Notes: a model not told the origin generated them from the sequence alone. A stretch of 42,871 nt of DNA from Flammeovirgaceae bacterium UBA1842 (GCA_002338655.1 DDIU01000029.1:7321-50191), one strand, 5' to 3'. Counted from the first letter of the stretch, positions 1-7,631 are shown. Made by a program: numbers and translations.

Positions 1-115
1 AGTAGTAAGTAGTAAGTAGTAACCGCAATTAACCATTAACCATTAACCAATAACCATCTACGATCAACCATCAACGATCAACCAATAACAACCAACGATC
101 AACCAATAACCATCT
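1..115. repeat. Short-period simple repeats reaching into the 3' end of scoB
   Basis: Three kinds of short tandem repeat follow one another. Positions 1-22 are the 7-mer AGTAGTA repeated three times. Positions about 27-56 are ATTAACC-type 7-mers. An 18-base unit (CAACGATCAACCAATAAC) occurs at 72-89 and again at 93-110, 21 bases apart. A 15-base string, AACCAATAACCATCT, is shared by 45-59 and 101-115. The last unit lies inside the scoB coding region and supplies its stop codon and last residues. The array is cut by the left window edge, so its full length is unknown. Confidence 0.8.
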
Positions 116-758
116 CCGGAATATCGCCTTCGACAACTAATTTTCCTTCTGTAGCTGCTTTTATTTCATCAACGGTTACTCCGGGTGCTCGCTCCAATAA
201 TTTAAAGCCTCCTTCAGGAAGGACGTCCAAAACGGCCATATCGGTTATGATTTTCTTTACACATTTAATTCCTGTTATAGGCAAGGAACAGTTTTTTAGT
301 AGTTTCGACTGTCCATCACGGCTTTTGTGCTGCATGGCCACAATTATATTTTCTGCAGACGCCACTAAGTCCATCGCACCGCCCATTCCTTTTACCATTT
401 TACCGGGGATCTTCCAGTTGGCGATGTCACCGTTTTCAGAGACTTCCATGGCTCCCAATATAGTGAGGTCAACATGGCCACCACGGATCATACCGAAGCT
501 GTCAGCCGAGTTAAAAAGCGCTGAGCCAGGCATCATGGTTACCGTTTGTTTACCGGCATTGATTAAATCGGCATCAATATTCTGCTCACTCGGAAAGGGG
601 CCAATTCCCAACAATCCGTTTTCAGATTGAAGAACTACATTAATGTTGTCAGGTATATAGTTGGCCACTAAAGTGGGGATGCCAATACCGAGATTGATAT
701 ACCAACCATTTCTTACTTCCTGGGCTATTCGTTTTGCTATTCCTATTTTGTCTAACAT
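99..758 (-). CDS. scoB: 3-oxoacid CoA-transferase subunit B
   Basis: Beta subunit (219 aa) of succinyl-CoA:3-ketoacid CoA-transferase, a cytoplasmic enzyme that moves CoA between succinyl-CoA and acetoacetate. The family's catalytic glutamate motif is present as SENGLLG (Glu46), and the glycine-rich GIGIPTL stretch near residue 25 is typical of the subunit. The length matches the usual 215-220 aa, and the ATG at 758 is the only plausible start. Its partner scoA lies upstream on the same strand but is separated from it by a four-helix-bundle gene, whereas the two subunits are normally adjacent. The last residues (MVIG) and the TGA stop are encoded by repeat sequence that continues downstream, so the extreme C-terminus may have been altered by repeat expansion. 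Confidence 0.95.
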   Translation of the reverse strand: MLDKIGIAKRIAQEVRNGWYINLGIGIPTLVANYIPDNINVVLQSENGLLGIGPFPSEQNIDADLINAGKQTVTMMPGSALFNSADSFGMIRGGHVDLTILGAMEVSENGDIANWKIPGKMVKGMGGAMDLVASAENIIVAMQHKSRDGQSKLLKNCSLPITGIKCVKKIITDMAVLDVLPEGGFKLLERAPGVTVDEIKAATEGKLVVEGDIPEMVIG

Positions 759-795
759 ATCAATTTGAAAATTAGATGATTATATAATTTGAAAA
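759..795. repeat. AT-rich repeated spacer between four-helix-bundle gene and scoB
   Basis: The 37-base spacer and its immediate edge contain the string AATTTGAAAATTA twice (starting near 762 and 787). Read on the minus strand these are TAATTTTCAAATT units. They resemble the TCAAAT-rich array on the other side of the four-helix-bundle gene, so that gene has related simple sequence on both flanks. Confidence 0.6.
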
Positions 796-1143
796 TTACT
801 TTTTTGATGTACTTATAATTTTTGACAATACTTTTATTATTGATTGAATGTCCATCAGTAATTTTTCATTTGTTGGATAATGGCCTGAATCCTTACAGAG
901 ACATAGCCAGTATTCTGTTTCGTCTGCTTCTTTAGCAGCTATTTTTAGTTTATGAATAAAATCCGCCTTACTCTCTGCATTTTGAGCTTCACGGACATTA
1001 GCTCCAATACTAGTTCCTGATCTAAATAATTGATCAGCTAAACTATATTTTCCTTTTAATTTAATCTCTTCAGTAAAATCAATTATCTCTAATGCAAATT
1101 GAAATGTTAGATTAACAATGATATTTTCTTTATCGTTTCTCAT
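796..1143 (-). CDS. Four helix bundle protein (23S rRNA intervening-sequence / Avd-like family)
   Basis: A 115-aa, all-helical protein that matches the four-helix-bundle family TIGR02436 / PF05635, first found in intervening sequences of 23S rRNA and structurally related to the Avd accessory protein of diversity-generating retroelements. Family hallmarks visible here are the central SGTSIGANVREAQNA stretch (about residues 42-56), followed by the KADFIHKLKIAAKEADETEYWL helix with its conserved E-x-x-Y/W pattern. The function of stand-alone copies is unknown; binding to nucleic acid or to a partner protein has been suggested for relatives. No reverse transcriptase or template/variable repeat pair is visible in this window. 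The gene splits scoA from scoB and is flanked by short-period repeats, so it looks like a recent insert rather than an original operon member. It has its own ATG at 1143. Confidence 0.85.
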   Translation of the reverse strand: MRNDKENIIVNLTFQFALEIIDFTEEIKLKGKYSLADQLFRSGTSIGANVREAQNAESKADFIHKLKIAAKEADETEYWLCLCKDSGHYPTNEKLLMDIQSIIKVLSKIISTSKK

Positions 1144-1183
1144 TTCATTAGAATCACATTACCAAAAAAACCAAGTTGTCGCA

Positions 1184-1250
1184 TCTTCAAATTAAACAAT
1201 CCTCAAATCCTCAAATCTTCAAATCATCAAATTATCAAATCCTCAAATTA
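1184..1250. repeat. 8-base-period repeat array between scoA and the four-helix-bundle gene
   Basis: Read on the minus strand, about eight successive 8-base units of the form TTTGANGA (TTTGAGGA, TTTGATAA, TTTGATGA, TTTGAAGA, then two TTTGAGGA, and so on) begin right at the scoA stop codon. The TAA stop of scoA at 1248-1250 abuts the first unit. The units vary in one or two positions, which argues for an ageing tandem array rather than a fresh expansion. Confidence 0.85.
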
Positions 1251-1943
1251 AGAGGTCACCGTTCTCTGCTCTATTCGTTTCTCGTAACCTGTGCCTTGGA
1301 AAATACGCTGTACAAAAATACCTGGCGTATGGATATGGTTCGGGTCTAGCTCGCCTAAAGGCACCAACTCCTCTACCTCTGCAATGGTGATTTTACCTGC
1401 CGTAGCCATCATTGGATTGAAATTCCTAGCAGTACCTTTGAAAACCAGGTTCCCTGCAGAGTCCCCCTTCCATGCTTTCACAATCGCAAAATCTGCCCTT
1501 AGCCACGATTCCATCAAATATTTCTTTCCATCAAATTCCCTCACTTCTTTGCCTTCAGCTACTTCTGTACCATAACCAGCAGGAGTAAAGAATGCAGGAA
1601 TGCCCGCTCCACCCGCTCTTATTCGCTCTGCCAATGTACCTTGTGGCATCAAATCAACCTCAAGCTCACCAGCTAAAAGTTGCCTTTCAAATTCTGCATT
1701 TTCACCCACATAGGAAGAAATCATTTTCTTTACCTGTCGGGTTTTGAGCATTAGCCCTATGCCAAAGTCATCCACACCCGCATTGTTAGAAATGCAGGTC
1801 AACCCTTTAACCCCAGTTTTGAGTAAAGCAGCAATGCTATTTTCTGGAATTCCGCAAAGGCCAAAACCCCCTAACATGAGCACGGCATTGTCATGTATGT
1901 CTCTAACAGCCTCATCAGCATTTTTTACTAATTTGTCAATCAT
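1248..1943 (-). CDS. scoA: 3-oxoacid CoA-transferase subunit A
   Basis: Alpha subunit (231 aa) of the succinyl-CoA:3-ketoacid CoA-transferase heteromer. The N-terminal glycine-rich signature GGFGLCGIPE (about residues 25-34) and the later SNNAGVDDFG and GGAGIPAFFTPAG segments are characteristic of the CoA-transferase family I alpha chain. Length is normal for the family. It starts at ATG 1943, three bases after the ribF stop, so it is probably translated from the same long transcript as ribF. The enzyme allows acetoacetate and related ketoacids to enter acetyl-CoA metabolism. Its catalytic partner subunit is scoB, displaced about 490 bases downstream by the four-helix-bundle cassette. Confidence 0.95.
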   Translation of the reverse strand: MIDKLVKNADEAVRDIHDNAVLMLGGFGLCGIPENSIAALLKTGVKGLTCISNNAGVDDFGIGLMLKTRQVKKMISSYVGENAEFERQLLAGELEVDLMPQGTLAERIRAGGAGIPAFFTPAGYGTEVAEGKEVREFDGKKYLMESWLRADFAIVKAWKGDSAGNLVFKGTARNFNPMMATAGKITIAEVEELVPLGELDPNHIHTPGIFVQRIFQGTGYEKRIEQRTVTS

Positions 1944-1946
1944 GGT

Positions 1947-2876
1947 TTAATCATTTAATATTTTTATTGCCTCTTTCTTGTCTAGTGCCAACTGTTTTTT
2001 TAACGCTTCGATATCAGCAAATTTTATTTCTTCCCTTATTCTCTTAATAAATCTAATCGTCAGGTTCTCACCGTAAATTTCCTTATTAAAATCAAAGATA
2101 TGAACTTCTATCGTTTTGGCCTTCCCACTCACCGTGGGTCGATATCCGATATTGAGCATTCCTTGGTAAGTCGACCCATTTGTACTCACCCGTACCGCAT
2201 AAGCCCCATCAGCAGGAATTAGCTTATGCTTAGAATCAATTTCGATATTGGCCGTTGGAAATCCAATCATACGGCCAATTTTCTCTCCTTTAACCACCCT
2301 TCCCGCAATGGAATACTCGCTACCAAGCAATTCCCTTCCCACAGCTACCAAACCCTCCAATAGGGCAGTCCTGATTTTGGTAGAGCTTACCCCAACATGG
2401 TCAACTTCCTGCTTTGGAATTTCCTCCACTTCAAATCCGTATTTTCCTGCATTAGCCTTTAGCTGTTCAAATCGGCCTTCTCTATTGTTACCAAAACGAT
2501 GATCATAGCCTATGACCAATTTTTTAGTACCCAATGTATCTACTAAAATTTTCTGAATAAATTCTTCAGATGTGAGTTTTGAAAATTCTTTGGTAAATGG
2601 AATCCGTATTAGATGGTCTATTCCTTGATCACGCAGTAATTCGGCCTTTTCTTCGAAAGTATTTAAAAGCTTTAAATCTGTATCATCAGGATACAATACA
2701 AGTCGGGGATGGGGCCAATAGGTTATCAATACACTTTCCCCGCCATGTTTTCTAGCAATTTCATTAACACGCTTTAATATTGTTTGGTGCCCTACATGAA
2801 CGCCATCAAAGGTGCCACTGGTTACTACTGCGTAATCAAGTGGTTTAAAATCTTCAATGCCGTGATATATTTTCAT
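1947..2876 (-). CDS. ribF: Bifunctional riboflavin kinase / FAD synthetase
   Basis: This 309-aa enzyme phosphorylates riboflavin to FMN and adenylylates FMN to FAD. The N-terminal nucleotidyltransferase domain carries the GTFDGVHVGH motif (residues 21-30) and the YDHRFGNNREG loop. The C-terminal riboflavin kinase domain carries GRVVKGEKIGRMIGFPTANI. Both halves are complete and the length is standard. The ATG at 2876 overlaps the truB stop by four bases (ATGA), which implies translational coupling. The truB-ribF pairing is common in bacteria. Confidence 0.97.
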   Translation of the reverse strand: MKIYHGIEDFKPLDYAVVTSGTFDGVHVGHQTILKRVNEIARKHGGESVLITYWPHPRLVLYPDDTDLKLLNTFEEKAELLRDQGIDHLIRIPFTKEFSKLTSEEFIQKILVDTLGTKKLVIGYDHRFGNNREGRFEQLKANAGKYGFEVEEIPKQEVDHVGVSSTKIRTALLEGLVAVGRELLGSEYSIAGRVVKGEKIGRMIGFPTANIEIDSKHKLIPADGAYAVRVSTNGSTYQGMLNIGYRPTVSGKAKTIEVHIFDFNKEIYGENLTIRFIKRIREEIKFADIEALKKQLALDKKEAIKILND

Positions 2877-3541
2877 ATTGCTGTTAGTTCTTCTATGGAT
2901 TTGGCCTCTGATACATCAAATTCACCAATCCGTGTTCTTCTTAATTCGGACAAATATGCTCCAACACCTAATATTTCACCAAAATCCCGAGCCAAACTTC
3001 TGATATATGTGCCTTTGGAGCAAACGATTCTAAAGGATATTTCTGGTAGATTGATATTTGTAATTTCAAATACACTTACCTCAACAGACCGCGACTTAAG
3101 AACAACATCTTCACCCTCGCGGGCACTTTTATAGGCCCTTTTGCCATCCACTTTTATAGCTGAGAATACAGGCGGAATTTGATCTATGGTGCCTGTTAAT
3201 TGTTTAGCTCCTGCAACGATATCCGTGTCACGGATGTGATCGATAGAGATCTCATTTTGAGGTTCAGTCTCCAAATCATAAGATGGAGTGGTACTTCCTA
3301 TGGTAAATTTGCCCGTATATTCTTTTTCCTGTGCCTGATATTTTTCTATCTGTTTGGTCATTTTTCCTGTGCACAGTATCAAAAGGCCTGTAGCCAAAGG
3401 GTCTAATGTACCAGCATGGCCGATTTTTTTTACTTTTAAATGATAGCGTAATTTCTTAACTACATCGAATGATGTCCATGTCAGGGGTTTGTCTACTAAT
3501 ATGACCAAACCCGGTGGCTGTGGGGCTGCATTGGGGTCCAT
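2873..3541 (-). CDS. truB: tRNA pseudouridine(55) synthase
   Basis: TruB (222 aa) isomerises U55 in the T-arm of tRNAs. The catalytic motif GHAGTLDPLATGLL contains the nucleophilic aspartate (Asp47 from the start chosen here), and the later KGTYIRSLARDFG segment is the conserved RNA-binding motif of the family. The frame is open further upstream to 3586, but I place the start at the ATG at 3541. It begins MDPNAAPQPPG, leads directly into the conserved VDKPLTWTSFD region, and shares one base with the uppP stop (TAATG). The longer version would run well into uppP and adds a non-conserved Cys-rich tail. Confidence 0.96.
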   Translation of the reverse strand: MDPNAAPQPPGLVILVDKPLTWTSFDVVKKLRYHLKVKKIGHAGTLDPLATGLLILCTGKMTKQIEKYQAQEKEYTGKFTIGSTTPSYDLETEPQNEISIDHIRDTDIVAGAKQLTGTIDQIPPVFSAIKVDGKRAYKSAREGEDVVLKSRSVEVSVFEITNINLPEISFRIVCSKGTYIRSLARDFGEILGVGAYLSELRRTRIGEFDVSEAKSIEELTAI

Positions 3542-4335
3542 TATAATAGCGTAATTAAAATCACAACTCCTGCAATCGCAAAACAATAAATGGCAAAATA
3601 GACTAGCTTACCTTTCTTTACGAGATCGATCATCCAAGTACAGGCGATAAGACCTGAGAGGAATGCCGCTAAAAACCCAACAATGATAGGTCCATAGGCC
3701 ATGTCTACCGCTGATGCCGGAGCTTTAATAAATTCCAATAGTTTCAACAATGCGGCCCCTAATATAGGAGGGAGTACCATTAAAAATGAAAAACGGGCGG
3801 CTTTTGCCCGGTCCACGCCTAACAATAATGCTGTTGAAATAGTGGAGCCTGAACGGGATATCCCAGGTAAAATGGCAATAGCCTGAGCAATACCAATGAT
3901 TAAGGATTTTGAAAAAGTAACACTGCCTGTTTGTGGTTTGGCATAATGAGTCAACAACAAAAGTAGGCCGGTAACCGCCAACATACTGGCTACGAAAATT
4001 ACACTTCCAGAAAAAATTTCATTGATTTGATCCTCGAATAATACGCCTATAATGCCAACGGGGATCATCGATAAGGCTATTTTAGCTGTGAACTGGGTAC
4101 TCTCATTCCACTGAAAGGCGAGTAAATCTTTAATGATCACCCAAATATCCTTTCTAAAAACCACTATTGTACTCAATGCCGTAGCCGCATGAACAATGAT
4201 GGCAAAAAGAAGGTTGTTACTGTCCTTAACTCCCAGAAAATGAGCGCCCAATTCAAGATGGCCACTACTACTTACAGGTAAAAATTCGGTTAGACCTTGA
4301 ATAGCTCCGAGGATAAGCGCCTCAAAATAGCCCAT
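3541..4335 (-). CDS. uppP: Undecaprenyl-diphosphatase (BacA/UppP)
   Basis: A 264-aa polytopic membrane enzyme that dephosphorylates undecaprenyl diphosphate to recycle the lipid carrier for peptidoglycan and other envelope polymers. Its over-production is the classic cause of bacitracin tolerance. The two family signatures are intact: the N-terminal QGLTEFLPVSSSGHL (about residues 13-27, with the active-site Glu) and PGISRSGST (residues 157-165). About seven or eight hydrophobic helices are visible. It starts at ATG 4335, three bases after the DUF3098 stop, and its stop shares a base with the truB start. Confidence 0.96.
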   Translation of the reverse strand: MGYFEALILGAIQGLTEFLPVSSSGHLELGAHFLGVKDSNNLLFAIIVHAATALSTIVVFRKDIWVIIKDLLAFQWNESTQFTAKIALSMIPVGIIGVLFEDQINEIFSGSVIFVASMLAVTGLLLLLTHYAKPQTGSVTFSKSLIIGIAQAIAILPGISRSGSTISTALLLGVDRAKAARFSFLMVLPPILGAALLKLLEFIKAPASAVDMAYGPIIVGFLAAFLSGLIACTWMIDLVKKGKLVYFAIYCFAIAGVVILITLL

Positions 4336-4338
4336 GAT

Positions 4339-4542
4339 TTACTTTTTTGGATTGTAGAGAATAGCGGCTATTTCTATTATAAAACCAGCCATTACTACAA
4401 TTGGGCCAAGGGTAAGGCCAAGAAATCCAAAACCAAATGGTTCTTGATCTAAACTCATGATCACAAAGCCGGAAATAAGCACGGCAAGGCCAATTAACAT
4501 GATCTTGTAATTCTTTTTTCCGAAAGGTAGGTTATTCTCCAT
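4339..4542 (-). CDS. DUF3098 small membrane protein
   Basis: A 67-aa protein with two predicted membrane helices (about residues 14-32 and 42-61) separated by a short loop rich in Phe and Gly, beginning MENNLPFGKKNYKIM. It matches DUF3098, which in Bacteroidota typically sits between ftsX and uppP; no biochemical role is known. The frame could begin at a TTG at 4563, but that start overlaps the end of ftsX by 17 bases. The ATG at 4542 lies four bases after the ftsX stop and is the better choice. The constant neighbourhood suggests an envelope or division accessory role, which is inference. Confidence 0.85.
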   Translation of the reverse strand: MENNLPFGKKNYKIMLIGLAVLISGFVIMSLDQEPFGFGFLGLTLGPIVVMAGFIIEIAAILYNPKK

Positions 4543-4546
4543 TTTA

Positions 4547-5443
4547 CTAATATAATTCGTCAAGTGATAACTTCAGATATTTTCTAATTGCCCTGAAGGT
4601 ACTTAAAAAACCTATTATTGCGCCAGCCACTAAAAGCCCGGCATACAATATTAATATTTTATCATTGTCCTGTAAGGTAGCCAAATCTTCAATTTTACGA
4701 TTGGCAAAATTCATCAATCCGTATAGTAGGGCTGAGGCAATGGACCCTGCCAAAGCACCATAAAAAAGAGCCCTTGTCAAAAATGGTTTTTGAATAAAGC
4801 TTGACTTAGCACCCACTAGCTGCATACTTCTGATTAAGAAACGCTGTGAAAACAGTGCCAATTTAATGGTGTTATTTATTAAAATAGCCACCACCAATAG
4901 GAGTATACCTGCGAAGCCAAGCAGTACGATACTCATTTTAGTCAGGTTTTTATTGATGGAATCTACCAGACTCTCTACATATTCCACCTCAAACACACCG
5001 CTGAGACTTTCTATTTCTTTCTTAATTTCCCGTAATTGTTTGGCGTCCTGATATTGAGGATCAATTTTAACAATAAAAGCATCTCGTAACGGGTTGTCAC
5101 CTAAGAACTTCCTAAAATCTTCACCAGTTTCTTCAATAAATTGCTGTTCGGCCTCCTCTTTTGAAATGAAACTTATTTGAATTTCATCCCCTTTGCGTGC
5201 GGTATATTTTTTTGAGGAAAGGGATTTTTGAACCTGAATACGTTGATTATCAGTTACATCTTTATTAAGATAAACCTGAACTTCAATATTTTCTTTAATG
5301 AGCTGTGTGAGTTTGTTGGTATGTAGAATCAACATTCCGAAAAGGCCAATGACAAAAAGGGAGAGGGTGATACTGAATACCACGCTCACATAAGGATAGC
5401 TCCCTAATTTTTTCTTTTTTCTTGATCTTTTTTCTTTATCCAC
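4547..5443 (-). CDS. ftsX: Cell division protein FtsX (permease-like)
   Basis: A 298-aa inner-membrane protein that pairs with the ATPase FtsE and transmits a signal to cell-wall hydrolases during division. Topology fits FtsX: a basic cytoplasmic N-terminus (KRSRKKKK), a first helix near residues 18-42, a large extracytoplasmic domain (about 43-165) and three C-terminal helices. FtsE is not adjacent here, as is usual in Bacteroidota. The start is a GTG at 5443; no better ATG lies upstream. It is the first gene of the long operon running to scoB. Confidence 0.93.
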   Translation of the reverse strand: MDKEKRSRKKKKLGSYPYVSVVFSITLSLFVIGLFGMLILHTNKLTQLIKENIEVQVYLNKDVTDNQRIQVQKSLSSKKYTARKGDEIQISFISKEEAEQQFIEETGEDFRKFLGDNPLRDAFIVKIDPQYQDAKQLREIKKEIESLSGVFEVEYVESLVDSINKNLTKMSIVLLGFAGILLLVVAILINNTIKLALFSQRFLIRSMQLVGAKSSFIQKPFLTRALFYGALAGSIASALLYGLMNFANRKIEDLATLQDNDKILILYAGLLVAGAIIGFLSTFRAIRKYLKLSLDELY

Positions 5444-5461
5444 AGTTTGAAATTATCGACC

Positions 5462-5469
5462 CAAAAATA
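5462..5469 (-). promoter_or_regulatory. Probable -7 box for the ftsX operon
   Basis: On the minus strand the bases read TATTTTTG, an exact fit to the Bacteroidota -7 consensus TAnnTTTG. It lies about 18 bases upstream of the ftsX GTG. I could not find a convincing TTTG -33 box at the right distance, so the call rests on the -7 element alone. Confidence 0.45.
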
Positions 5470-5549
5470 AGTAATTTATTGTTACTGATAGCTTGTGAAC
5501 TAAGATTATATAATGAACTGAAAATATTTACAGGGATAATATAAAATAT

Positions 5550-5591
5550 AAAAAAAGACCCCTGCTTGAAAGGCGGCTCAAACAGGGGTCT
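5550..5591 (-). terminator. Rho-independent terminator of the sigma/anti-sigma operon
   Basis: AGACCCCTG at 5556-5564 pairs perfectly with CAGGGGTCT at 5583-5591. After one mismatch the stem continues for four more base pairs. On the minus strand it is followed by six T (complement of 5550-5555). It lies 18 bases after the anti-sigma stop codon, the right place and orientation to end that transcript before ftsX. Confidence 0.88.
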
Positions 5592-5608
5592 GCATTAAAA
5601 ATAAAAAA

Positions 5609-6463
5609 TTACTCTTTAATTTCTTTTCTTGCGGTTTCTAATTTAGAGATCAATGAGCCTTCTGTTATTTCTACCAATGGGGTTATTTCAGACTGATTTT
5701 TTCTCAATCCGTAATACTTGTCTTTATAATATAAATATAAAATCTTACCATCAGGAGAATTAAACTCAAGGATTTCATAGAGTCCCTTATCGAAAGATCC
5801 ATATAAGAATAACCTTCCTTCTTTTAGCTGATAATGAAACGAATATTTCTTTTTACTATTGTCCACCTCAATATCAATTGTTGATAGGGAGGAGGCATTG
5901 TTTTCATTAAGTCCTGATTCAGGCACATCAAACTCATCATTGGCTTCTTCAATCAGTTCTAAAGGCTCAACCGTGTTGGGCTTGTTTATCTGAGGGGCTG
6001 AAGCAATTGTGTTTTTTTCTGCCTGCACTTTATTTTTAGAATCAATCGTTTTCTGTGTGTTTTTTACTTCTGGCAACGTTGATTTTTCATCGCTAACAAC
6101 CGCTTCATCGGCTTGTGTTATTAGCTCATCGTAAGCATCATCAATGGCTTTGGGTTCTGCCATTGGCAGTTCATTATTCACATTGGAAATGTACAGATAT
6201 GACAATCCAGATAGAATAATTACCCCACCAATAAAGGCCATTTTACCAATTCCAAAAGAGTACCCACCGCCAACTGGCACATTGTCCAATCTAGCTTTTA
6301 GTTGTGAAACCCTAGAGGATTTAATCCCTTCAACAATTTCAGATTGAAATTGAAACTCTTTTTTAAGTTCAGTGTCCTGCGAGACCCTATTCAAAAAATC
6401 GCTCCGTTCTCCCTCGTTCATTTCCCCATCGAAATAGGCGTTTACCAATTCATTTATACTCAT
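5609..6463 (-). CDS. Putative anti-sigma factor, single-pass membrane protein
   Basis: A 284-aa protein with no named catalytic motif. Residues 1-60 (MSINELVNAYFDGEMNEGER...) look like the short cytoplasmic helical domain by which membrane anti-sigma factors hold an ECF sigma factor. A single hydrophobic helix follows near residues 73-92. The rest is a low-complexity, acidic/Ser-rich linker (about 95-195) and a compact C-terminal domain (about 200-284) rich in Tyr and beta-type sequence. It starts at ATG 6463, seven bases after the stop of the sigma factor gene. The role is inferred from position and topology; the classical zinc-binding HxxxCxxC motif is absent, as in many Bacteroidota anti-sigma factors. 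Confidence 0.7.
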   Translation of the reverse strand: MSINELVNAYFDGEMNEGERSDFLNRVSQDTELKKEFQFQSEIVEGIKSSRVSQLKARLDNVPVGGGYSFGIGKMAFIGGVIILSGLSYLYISNVNNELPMAEPKAIDDAYDELITQADEAVVSDEKSTLPEVKNTQKTIDSKNKVQAEKNTIASAPQINKPNTVEPLELIEEANDEFDVPESGLNENNASSLSTIDIEVDNSKKKYSFHYQLKEGRLFLYGSFDKGLYEILEFNSPDGKILYLYYKDKYYGLRKNQSEITPLVEITEGSLISKLETARKEIKE

Positions 6464-6470
6464 AATCTAT

Positions 6471-7010
6471 TTAATCAAGAAAGTCTTGCTCACTGTACTG
6501 AGATTTGACCAGTTCATCCAATTTTTGTTTGCACTTATATTTCTTGGTTTTAGCGGTATTAGTGTTAGCAAAACCAAGCTTGTCGGCTATGTCCTGCATC
6601 GATAAACCATCGAAATAATAATACATTAGTACTTTTTTACATGTATCACCCATTTGGTCAATACATAGGTTAATTAATTTGGCTCTCTCATTTTTGTCAT
6701 GATCCTGTATTTCTATAGAATCCTTCTCTTCATTAGAAAGCCTTTTCTTTCTATCAAGCTCCTTTCTCCACAGGTTCTGGCAGATGCTGTACAAATAGGT
6801 ACTTATTTTTGATGTAAGTACCAGGTTTCCACTTACCGATTTTTGCCAAAACACAACTATAGCATCTTGATAAATATCTTTTGCCTCCTGCTCAGTGCCA
6901 CTATTGGTGATAACGAGCTTTGTCATCATCCGATAGTATTTTTGATAGATAATATCAAGGGCCTTTTCGTCTCCCTTGCATATTCTTTCAAAAATTTCTT
7001 TTTCTTTCAT
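6471..7010 (-). CDS. ECF-family RNA polymerase sigma factor
   Basis: A 179-aa sigma-70 family protein with only regions 2 and 4. Region 2 includes EQEAKDIYQDAIVVFWQK, the usual core-binding segment, followed by TYLYSICQNLWRKELDRKKR for -10 recognition. Region 4 is the helix-turn-helix in YYYFDGLSMQDIADKLGFAN. I start at ATG 7010 (MKEKEIFERIC); the frame also allows a TTG at 7031 that adds seven residues. It forms a two-gene operon with the downstream membrane anti-sigma factor. The upstream region holds a Bacteroidota-type promoter and a tandem 10-base repeat that could be its operator. The target regulon cannot be read from this window. Confidence 0.92.
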   Translation of the reverse strand: MKEKEIFERICKGDEKALDIIYQKYYRMMTKLVITNSGTEQEAKDIYQDAIVVFWQKSVSGNLVLTSKISTYLYSICQNLWRKELDRKKRLSNEEKDSIEIQDHDKNERAKLINLCIDQMGDTCKKVLMYYYFDGLSMQDIADKLGFANTNTAKTKKYKCKQKLDELVKSQYSEQDFLD

Positions 7011-7056
7011 GGAGCTCTTTGTTTTATACAAATTTGAAATAATTGGTAACCCTGTT

Positions 7057-7076
7057 AATTATGACAAATTATGACA
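7057..7076. promoter_or_regulatory. Tandem 10-base operator-like repeat
   Basis: AATTATGACA occurs twice in immediate succession (7057-7066 and 7067-7076). The 10-base spacing puts both copies on the same face of the helix. The repeats overlap the probable -7 box of the sigma factor promoter, so a bound protein would be expected to affect transcription of the pair. Confidence 0.5.
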
Positions 7077-7095
7077 TATTGGATAAGTAACCAAA
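7065..7095 (-). promoter_or_regulatory. Probable promoter of the sigma/anti-sigma operon
   Basis: On the minus strand a TTTG (complement of 7092-7095) is followed after 20 bases by TAATTTG (complement of 7065-7071). This is close to the Bacteroidota housekeeping pattern TTTG-N(17-23)-TAnnTTTG, with one spacer base missing in the -7 box. A transcript from here would have a leader of about 50 bases. Confidence 0.5.
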
Positions 7096-7124
7096 ATCTG
7101 CGTTTAAATGGTATTTTAAGTGGT

Positions 7125-7559
7125 TCATTGGTATTTTACCCATGACTGTGTGCGGTAAAACATACCCCAATATCCACGAACCTGTAGGTTGCCTTTGTCA
7201 AGCCAAATCTTGCATTTGTATATTTTTCCCTCATCTGGCTTCAAAACAGTTCCTCCCTCATATTCATCCCCAGATTTCTTCATATTTTTTATAATCACCA
7301 TCCCGATGACCTTAGTGTTATAACGCGAATCATCTACTGGGCACTTATCACATATAGGGTCAGGGTCTTCACCTTGCTCCCGGTATAGTTTTACAATTTT
7401 ACCGAATAGCTCTCCGTCCGATTCGTACAATTCTACTACGGATTTGGCTTTACCCGTTTCATCATCAATGGTTTTCCATTTACCAATGACTGATGGCTGT
7501 GCCAGTATAGCACAAGGGATTATTAAATATATGACAATAAAAAAGGATATGTATTTCAC
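7125..7559 (-). CDS. DUF2147 secreted protein
   Basis: A 144-aa protein with a signal peptide (hydrophobic residues about 4-19, cleavage likely after AILAQ). The mature part is a DUF2147 domain: GKWKTIDDETGKAKSVVELYE near the start, the Cys-containing DPICDKCPVDD loop, and the closing GYWGMFYRTQSW motif. The fold is lipocalin-like, and the function is not established; it probably acts in the periplasm. The start is a GTG at 7559, as no ATG lies before the signal peptide. It stands alone between the sigma operon and the permease gene. Confidence 0.85.
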   Translation of the reverse strand: MKYISFFIVIYLIIPCAILAQPSVIGKWKTIDDETGKAKSVVELYESDGELFGKIVKLYREQGEDPDPICDKCPVDDSRYNTKVIGMVIIKNMKKSGDEYEGGTVLKPDEGKIYKCKIWLDKGNLQVRGYWGMFYRTQSWVKYQ

Positions 7560-7631
7560 TCTGATTTGATTTATAGTAGATAAATATATCTAAATACCTA
7601 TGAACTAAAAAAGCGGAGTGGTTTTTAATTA

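Noticed and set aside
796..1143. Diversity-generating retroelement accessory gene (Avd)
   Set aside because: The protein family is related, but no reverse transcriptase and no template/variable repeat pair are present in the window.
1184..1250. Repeat array as a possible CRISPR
   Set aside because: The units are 8 bases long without unique spacers, and there are no cas genes.
2784..3134. Plus-strand frame of 116 codons opposite ribF and truB
   Set aside because: It is a shadow of two highly conserved minus-strand genes and shows no family resemblance.
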